Source: Hydnum rufescens UP504
Lineage: Eukaryota; Basidiomycota; Agaricomycetes; Cantharellales; Hydnaceae
Direction of reading: 5' to 3'
NCBI GenBank assembly: GCA_014904985.1
Contig: MU129438.1
Location: 1-13,930 of the forward strand
DNA length: 13,930 nt
The position numbers and the translations under genes are program-made. The notes beneath the pieces were generated by a model. That model saw only the letters and a list, made by a program, of their open reading frames with translations. It was not told where the DNA came from and did not search any database. Below, piece after piece: positions 9,038 to 13,930 of the stretch; positions within the stretch are counted from its first letter, which is position 1; every line of letters starts with the position of its first letter.

Positions 9038-9085
9038 CCGGAAACAAACCGGAACAAATCCGGAAACAAATCCGGAATTAACCGG
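9038..9085. repeat. Phased CCGG repeats in U3
   Basis: Five CCGG cores at 9038, 9049, 9060, 9072 and 9082 are separated by A-rich spacers (aaacaaa, aacaaat, aaacaaat, aattaa). Intervals are 11, 11, 12 and 10 bp, about one DNA turn each. This looks like an array of protein-binding sites near the outer end of U3. Confidence 0.7.
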
Positions 9086-9105
9086 GAAATGGATGAACTC
9101 TGACA

Positions 9106-9120
9106 TTACCCCCCTCTTAA
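9106..9120 (-). other. Polypurine tract (plus-strand DNA primer)
   Basis: On the element strand this reads TTAAGAGGGGGGTAA directly before the LTR start TGTCAG. It is the expected priming site for second-strand synthesis and fixes the LTR border. Confidence 0.8.
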
Positions 9121-9189
9121 GCCCGATCGTCCTGAGCGGGCGGGAAGGATCGATCCGCGGAAACATCCGGAGTTCTTGTGCCACGTAAC

Positions 9190-9775
9190 ATGTCAGGCAA
9201 TAATCATTCTCCGTTCGAAGAAGCTCGTCTCTGCTGTGAAGAGGCTGCGCAGGCATTGAGGGAGGCACAGGAGGAGGAGGCCAGGCTCGCGGAGGAGGAG
9301 CAGAAGAAGGAGGAGGCAAAGCGGAAGGCGGCTGAGGCGGCGCGTCATAAGGCAGCTGCGGAGGCCAAGGCCGCTGCAGAGGCCAAGGCTGCCGCAGAGG
9401 CTAAGGCTACCATGGAGGCTACTGCCAGGAGGGTCCGGGAGGACTCTGCGAACCAGCCGTGAGTCCGTGTCTTGGTGAAGTTCCGCATACTTGGTAATAA
9501 TGTCTTCCAGGTCTACTGTGTGCATTCGCTGTATTCAGCACCGGATCCCTTGTGTCCCCCAGGACAAGCCGGGAACGCGGGCATGCCGGCTGTGCTTCAT
9601 GGCGAAGGTTCGATGCACGCTGGGCAACGAAGGGGCATCCAGAGCCGAGCCATCGACAGGTCAGGGCTGTGCTTGTGCTCCTGCAGTGGATGTCCAGCTC
9701 CGACTTGCGGTAGCCGCGGAGCAAAGCACGCTTGCACACAAACGGTCAGCTGAGGTGTTGGAGAAGCAGGCCTAG
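9190..9775 (+). CDS. Antisense accessory gene of the retrotransposon: coiled coil plus Zn2Cys6-like cluster
   Basis: This gene lies between pol and the 3' LTR on the strand opposite to pol. The ATG at 9190 has A at -3. Exon 1 (9190-9458) encodes an Ala/Glu/Lys-rich, probably helical coiled coil with AAAEAK repeats. The intron at 9459-9510 (52 bp) has a perfect GTGAGT donor and a TTCCAG acceptor; splicing keeps phase and continues as PSTVCIRCIQHRIPC. The cysteines run C-x2-C-x6-C-x10-C-x2-C-x6-C (CIRC, PC, ACRLC, VRC), exactly the spacing of fungal Zn2Cys6 clusters, though the first loop lacks the usual run of Lys/Arg. The product is 177 residues, ending at the TAG at 9773-9775. Zn2Cys6 proteins are nuclear DNA-binding regulators; that role here is inference. 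Whether the TAG is the native end is doubtful because related-looking sequence continues. Its promoter would have to lie in or next to the 3' LTR. Confidence 0.65.
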
Positions 9776-10083
9776 GCCGCGGAGGAGATGGCGTTCTTGG
9801 TGGGGGAGATGTGAGACTCTCTCCAGGCCATCACCCGGCACCTGGTCCCTCGCCAGGTGGTTTCTCACCCTCCGGTCCCAAGTCCGGAGTGGATGGGGAT
9901 CAGGTCTGGAACGGTCGAGCCGGCCTCCAGTGGGGTCCATCATCTGGACGCGGGATCAAGCGTCAGCGTACTGAGGAGCCCATCAACATAACGGATAGCG
10001 AGGGTGGTAACGACGATGTTGATGGCAAGGATGATGACATGGATGATGAGGATGATGATGACGAGGGTGAGGGTGATGAGTAG
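9776..10083 (+). pseudogene. Degenerate C-terminal extension of the antisense gene
   Basis: After the TAG at 9773 the same frame continues as AAEEMAFLVGEM, meets a TGA at 9812-9814, and resumes with DSLQAITRHLVPRQVVSHPP. Another frame then gives a basic cluster (GIKRQRTEEP, a likely nuclear signal), an INITDSE segment and a very acidic tail (KDDDMDDEDDDDEGEGDE) to the TAG at 10081-10083. Stops plus a frame change suggest that a longer protein (coiled coil, zinc cluster, nuclear signal, acidic tail) has been broken. A second intron could also join the parts, but I saw no clear sites. The pol stop lies 80 bp further on, facing it, so the two genes converge. Confidence 0.5.
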
Positions 10084-10269
10084 TCCGAGTTGTTGTTCCG
10101 TCTTCCACTCCTCCTTTTTTCCTTTTTCTTTCCTCCTTGTAAATACGTTGTTCCTTGAATCCGTCAGTGCGTCGACCAGTCTGGGAGGTCCATCGGAGAC
10201 TCCGTAAGGAACTGGGTGGTCCGGAACGGTATGGATGCGAACTCCACGGCATTAATGCGTCTCGGGGCC

Positions 10270-10415
10270 TCCGGATGAGTCTGGTGGAATTCCTGAACAG
10301 CCTCCAGGGTGTTGTCCAGGTTGGCTTCGGGGACCCACTCATTGTCGGAAGCCAGGTACCCCTTCCACTTCACTAGGTACTGGAGTTTCTGGCGGAAATA
10401 CCTGGAATTCTCAAT
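10270..10415 (-). pseudogene. Pol segment: chromodomain
   Basis: After the TGA at 10416 the frame continues with FRQKLQYLVKWKGYLASDNE and WVPEANLDNTLEAVQEFH, a clear chromodomain with the aromatic-cage positions (Y in QYLVKW, W in KWKGY, W in NEWVP). In chromoviruses this module directs integration toward modified histones such as methylated H3K9. The TGA separates it from the rest of pol, so it would not be made as written. Confidence 0.88.
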
Positions 10416-10479
10416 TCACTCGACTTCGTACTCCTCTTCACCTCCTCGTAAGATTGGGGGTGGTGGGGGGTGAGCTGTG

Positions 10480-11790
10480 CGCTCTGCAATCGGGTCCGGT
10501 TGGAAGGGGCAGAGTTTGGATACATGGAACACTGGGTGGATACGCATGGAGGCAGGGAGTTTGAGACGGATGGCAGAGCGGGAGATGACTTTATCAACCT
10601 TATAGGGTCCAAGCCATTTGTCGGAGAGTTTTTTAGTGGGGCGGTCGGTGGAGATGTCGCATGCATCTAGCCAAACTTGGTCGCCAATTGTGTATTCCGG
10701 AGTGTCCGTGCAGTGGGCATCATAGAAGCATGCCATGTCTTCTGCAGCCCTCCGTAAGGTGGCCTGGGCTTCATCTGTAGCCTTCCGCATCCGAGTGATG
10801 AAGTCCGAGGCAGCTTCAACCGTCCCGGCACGGACTGGTTCAGTGCCAAGGTGAGGGTCCTGTCCGGAGTCCAGCCGGAACGGGGTCTGGCGTGTAGAGG
10901 AGTGCACACGGTTGTTATATGCGAATTCCGCAATAGGGAGCCATTCTGCCCAGTCGTTCTGCCGGTGGTTAACAAAGATCCAGAGGTATTGCTCAATTTC
11001 CTGATTGACATGCTCCGTCTGTCCATCCGTCTGGGGGTGGAATGCTGTCGAGAAGTTCGTTTTAACGCCAAGGAGTGAGTTCAGCTCCTTCATGAACTTG
11101 GAAGTGAAGGTGGAGCCTCGGTCGCTGATAATGGTTTCCGGAAGGCCATGATGTCTCCACACGTTGTCTCGGAACAGACAGGGTGACCCCGGCGGAATCG
11201 ACTGTGGTGGTCATGGGCATTGCATGGATTCGTTTGGATAATCGGTCAATGACGATCATCATGCTGTCAAATCCATGTGATTCCGGGAGTTCCATGATCA
11301 TGTCCACGGATATGACCTGCCATCGACGGTCCGGCACAGGGTTGGGGTGGAGTGTTCCGGACGGCTTGGAAGGGAAGGTTTTCGTCTGGTTGCAAGTGTC
11401 ACAGGTAGAGACATAGGTCGCAATGTATCGAGACATCCCCGGCCACCAGTAGTGGTGGGATACCAGCTCAGTACATCTTCCACCGTCCGGGATGACCCGT
11501 GGTCGGAGTATCATGGTGCTCATGCACGAGGTCATGATGGAGTTTGGGGTCCAATGGGACATATACGCGGCCTCAGTAGAGAACTGTGGAGCCATGGAGT
11601 TCCCAATCCTTGAGGTGTGTCTTCGGTCCATCCCCATTCAGCTCCTTAATGATCTGGACCACTTTATCGTCGATCTCCGTTGCCCTTTTAATCCGTGCCA
11701 TCAGGCTCTGTCTGGGCCCTTCGACTGTGATGACCTCCAGGGGAGTTGGTGGCCCGTGTCTGGAAGGCGGCCAGGTTTCAGGAGCACCAC
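10480..11790 (-). pseudogene. Pol segment: integrase
   Basis: The zinc-binding H2C2 region is split by frame changes: HHDLVHEHHDTPTTGHPGRW (11485-11575), then CDTCNQTK. The catalytic core shows ISVDMIMELPESHGFD, SDRGSTF and TEHVNQEIEQYL for the D, D and E residues. The GPY/F-type module follows (KWLGPYKVDKVISRSAIRLK, then IHPVFHVSKL). Frame changes lie near 11770, 11485 and 11175, and a TGA at 11573. Confidence 0.9.
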
Positions 11791-12439
11791 GTCGGAATTG
11801 TCAGAGTCCCCACGTGGATGGTCTGACCGGCGTGAGAGGGCATCAGGCTTCCCAGACTGTGTCCTGGAACAGTGTTGGAGGGTGAAGTTGAACCGAGAGA
11901 GGAATATGCTCCACCGGGCTTGCCTCCGGTTCAACTTCTGGGCAGACCGGAAGTACTGGAGGTTCTGGTGGTCCGTCAAGATCTCAACCGAGTGAGGGGA
12001 ACCTTCGAGGTAGTGTCTCCAAGGCTTCCAAGGCCCAGATGATGGCTAAGAGTTCCTTGTTGTAGATGTCATAGTTTCTCTCGGCCTCGGATAAGCTTTT
12101 TGACAAGAAGCCCACTGGGTGCCACTTCCCGTCATCTTGGAGTTGGGAGAGTACAGCTCCCTGTTGCATACCCAGAGGCATCTGCTTCCACTTGGAAGCA
12201 TCTGGACTCAGAGGGAAACACCAGGATCGGTGCGGAAGTGATGAGGGCTTTCAGTTTGAGGAAGGCGTTATGTTCTGCATCAGTCCACCGGAAGGGTGTG
12301 TCTTTCCGGGTGAGATCATTTAGAGGTCTGGCAACCTTGGCGAAATCCTGAATGAATCGTCGGTAGAAGTTAATGAACCCTAAGAATGACTGTGTTTCTT
12401 TCAGGTTTTTGGGCTCCAGCCAGTCCGTTACGCCTCCGA
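11790..12439 (-). pseudogene. Pol segment: RT connection and RNase H
   Basis: Visible blocks are [36 protein letters not shown], the RNase H start [11 protein letters not shown] (first Asp), [20 protein letters not shown] (catalytic Glu), then after a shift near 12030 [19 protein letters not shown] (third acidic position) and KPDALSRR. All the expected acidic residues are present despite two frame changes (near 12165 and 12030). Confidence 0.88.
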
Positions 12440-13434
12440 CTTTGACAGGGTCCATCTCCACATGGTCCGGCGTGAATATCATCCCCAGGTATTCGATCCG
12501 ATCTCGGAAGAACTCACACTTCTCCTGGTTTCAGGAAGAGTTTGTTTTCCCGGAGGGTCTGTAGGATGCCTCGGACGCCTCGGACGTACTCTTCTCAAGT
12601 CTTGGCAAAGCATAAGATGTCATCCAGGTACACAATGCATACTCCATTGTCGATCCACTCCCTGAGGACGTCATTGATCATGTTCTGGAATGTCCGGGGG
12701 AGTTGCAAAGTCCGAAGAACATTACCAACGGTTCGAACAGTCCTCGGTTCGTCCGGAATGCTGCTTTCCATTCGTCTCCTTCTGCCATCCGGATGTTCTG
12801 GAATCCCCACCGGAGGTCAAGTTTCCTGAACACTTTGGCTCCATGGAGTTGGTCGATTACGTCAGAGATTAGGGGTAAGGGGTACGCGTTCTTAACCGTG
12901 ATGTCATTGAGTTTCCAGTAGTCCTGGACTAGGCGGAACCCTGCATCCTTTTTTCTTCACGAAGAACACTGGAGCAGCCATTGGAGACTTTGACGGACGG
13001 ATTCGACCAGAAGCGAGATTCTCCTTCAGGAAGTCGTCAAGTTCTTTCTGTTCACCTGGGGACAGCGGGAACAGTTTGGCAGGAGGAGGTAGCTGAGTTC
13101 CTTCTTGAAACTCAATGTGGTGGTCCCATGGCTTCCAGGTGGGGAGTTGGTCAAAGGAGTCTTTGGAGAACACGTCTTGGAAGTCATGGAATTCCTCGGG
13201 TACGAGCTCCTCGAAGGTTTTGGCAGGTTCATTTGCTTTCATCTTAGCAGCCTCTGCCAGCCTCTGAGAAGGGGTGGACGTTGCTTGGACGATTTCGGAG
13301 TGTTCGCTGTCATCAGGGAAGTAGGCTGCAAAAATAGCATCCCCTTTTTCCAAGGTCAGGGTCTCATCATCGTCGTCCAGTGGTGCGGGCTCATTCCGGG
13401 GTGTCTCCACGGCTTTCCGACTATCTCTCTCTCG
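12440..13434 (-). pseudogene. Pol segment: linker and reverse transcriptase
   Basis: A short acidic linker (LDDDDETLTLEKGDAIFAAY) leads to the RT: LASGRIRPSKSPMAAPVFFV, then (shifted) KDAGFRLVQDYWKLN, LDLRWGFQNIRMAEGDEWKA, a frame return at TFQNMINDVL, and the catalytic YLDD in CIVYLDDILCFAKT. A TGA at 12595 follows at a place where the family usually has a charged residue. The thumb segment ends with FTPDHVEMDPVKV. Confidence 0.9.
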
Positions 13435-13437
13435 TCA

Positions 13438-13930
13438 GCATTCCGTATTCCATACTCTCCGGATCATTGCTCGGCAGTCAGATGGGCATTGGGTCAGCAT
13501 CAGCTTCCCTGTTGTCCAGTCGATCTCCAGGTTGTGGTGGTGGAGCCAGGTGTGCCCTATGATCAATTTGGTTTTACCCAGTCCGATCACGGAGAACACC
13601 ACCCATTTGGAGTGGTCGTCAATCCGGAGGATGACTTCGACTTCTTCACAGACAGATCCCATCTCATTGAGCATTCCATTGACATTATAGACTGGGATGG
13701 GGTGGGTGAGCGGTCGTACTCTAGTCCATTCTCCTTTGCAAAGGCCAGGTCCATGAACATCCCGGTTGCTCCAGAGTCCAGTAGAGCGGTTCCGGCACAG
13801 ATGGCTCCAGTCCGGGGTGATTGGATTTTCACCTTGACTTCTGTGGCTCGTCTAGGGTCTTCGGAAAGGAGGCGGATCGAGGGTGGAGGGCTATAAACAG
13901 GGTTGGTATAGGTGGATACGTTTTCAGAAT
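13438..13930 (-). pseudogene. Pol segment: retroviral-type aspartic protease
   Basis: The active site is seen as TALLDSGATGMFMDLAFA (D-S-G-A-T), followed after a frame change near 13710 by PIPVYNVNGMLNEMG, VIGLGKTKLIIGHTWLHHHN and LEIDWTTGKL, the flap-to-C-terminal part of gypsy proteases. It would cleave Gag-Pol as a homodimer. The segment ends at the TGA at 13435. Confidence 0.85.

Larger units (their letters stand above)
8492..9105 (-). repeat. Gypsy 3' LTR (614 bp)
   Basis: The plus strand begins TGTCAG and ends CTGACA, giving 6-bp inverted termini. The right edge directly follows a polypurine tract (9106-9120), and the left edge coincides with loss of the host gene's 5' end. Reading on the element strand, U3 is about 9105-8849, with a TATA box at 8848-8843 and R/U5 beyond. 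Ten CCGG words were counted by eye, far above chance for this length. The second LTR copy needed to confirm the borders is outside the window. Confidence 0.85.
8492..13930 (-). mobile_element. Ty3/gypsy chromovirus LTR retrotransposon (5' part outside window)
   Basis: Read on the minus strand from the window edge: protease, reverse transcriptase, RNase H, integrase, chromodomain, an oppositely oriented accessory gene, polypurine tract, 3' LTR. The domain order with integrase last is the Ty3/gypsy order, and the chromodomain after the integrase GPY/F module marks the chromovirus branch. Gag, the primer-binding site and the 5' LTR must lie beyond 13930. The insertion edge at 8491/8492 falls within the frame of the neighbouring gene; the candidate target duplication on this side is ctggc (8487-8491). 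Pol is broken by frameshifts and stops, so the copy is non-autonomous as written. Confidence 0.93.
10164..13930 (-). pseudogene. pol: Gypsy pol polyprotein, broken by frameshifts and stops, 5' partial
   Basis: The frame is open at the window edge (SENVSTYTNPVYSPP) and the protein order is protease, RT, RNase H, integrase, chromodomain. By following the protein from frame to frame I place frame changes near 13710, 12945 (in an A-run), 12703, 12528, 12165, 12030, 11770, 11485 and 11175. In-frame TGA codons are at 13435-13437, 12595-12597, 11573-11575 and 10416-10418. Between breaks the domains are well preserved, so either the copy was disabled recently or the sequence has indel errors. The end is at 10164, after a 30-residue tail that follows the chromodomain. 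Confidence 0.92.

Noticed and set aside
8879..9319. 146-codon minus-strand frame across the LTR and the antisense gene
   Set aside because: It is Pro/Ser-rich from the G-rich plus strand of the LTR, crosses the LTR border and is antisense to the spliced gene.
13105..13896. 263-codon plus-strand frame over the protease region
   Set aside because: It is antisense to clear protease and linker motifs, with no domain of its own.
8492..13930. Identification with a named element such as marY1 of Tricholoma
   Set aside because: The domain class fits many fungal gypsy elements and I cannot run a comparison; naming it would be a guess.
1..13930. tRNA, rRNA or CRISPR features
   Set aside because: No tRNA-like arm set, rRNA core or spaced direct-repeat array was seen on either strand; the repeats found are coding minisatellites or LTR motifs.

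Overview
The window looks like accessory, transposon-rich DNA of a basidiomycete fungus, probably an agaricomycete. The evidence is short GT-AG introns (52-67 bp) in the genes, a Ty3/gypsy element with a C-terminal chromodomain (chromovirus), a Ty1/copia remnant, a Zn2Cys6-type cysteine pattern, and orphan low-complexity proteins. No rRNA, tRNA, CRISPR or bacterial operon structure was seen. I could not place the species.

Layout from left to right. (1) 1-1713 holds no gene I can support; it has an odd 21-bp palindrome, a TA microsatellite and one weak hydrophobic reading frame. (2) 1714-2385 is the 3' end of a copia element in minus orientation: a 394-bp LTR, a purine tract and a frameshifted RNase H C-terminus. 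(3) 2386-3089 is T-rich and apparently non-coding, with an 85-bp GC-rich fold-back. (4) 3090-6362 (minus) is a multi-exon gene for an unrecognised protein of about 1,010 residues, with at least four introns, one in-frame TGA and one apparent frame change. (5) 7050-8490 (minus) is a second unrecognised gene with a 20-copy 15-bp repeat in its coding sequence. Its reading frame stays open up to the edge of the next element, so it is 5'-truncated by an insertion.

(6) 8492-13930 (minus, leaving the window) is most of a Ty3/gypsy chromovirus: 3' LTR (8492-9105), polypurine tract (9106-9120), and pol read right to left from the edge as protease, reverse transcriptase, RNase H, integrase and chromodomain (ending 10164). 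Gag, the primer-binding site and the 5' LTR lie beyond the window. Pol carries about nine single-base-type frameshifts and four in-frame TGA codons, so it is not functional as written, although the protein signal between breaks is excellent.

(7) The most unusual part lies between pol and the 3' LTR, on the opposite strand to pol. It is a spliced gene (9190-9775, possibly once to 10083) encoding an Ala/Glu/Lys-rich coiled coil followed by a Zn2Cys6-like cluster, with a degenerate basic and acidic tail. The adjoining LTR carries ten CCGG cores, five of them spaced 10-12 bp apart in U3. An element-encoded regulator acting on its own LTR is a testable idea, not a demonstrated one.
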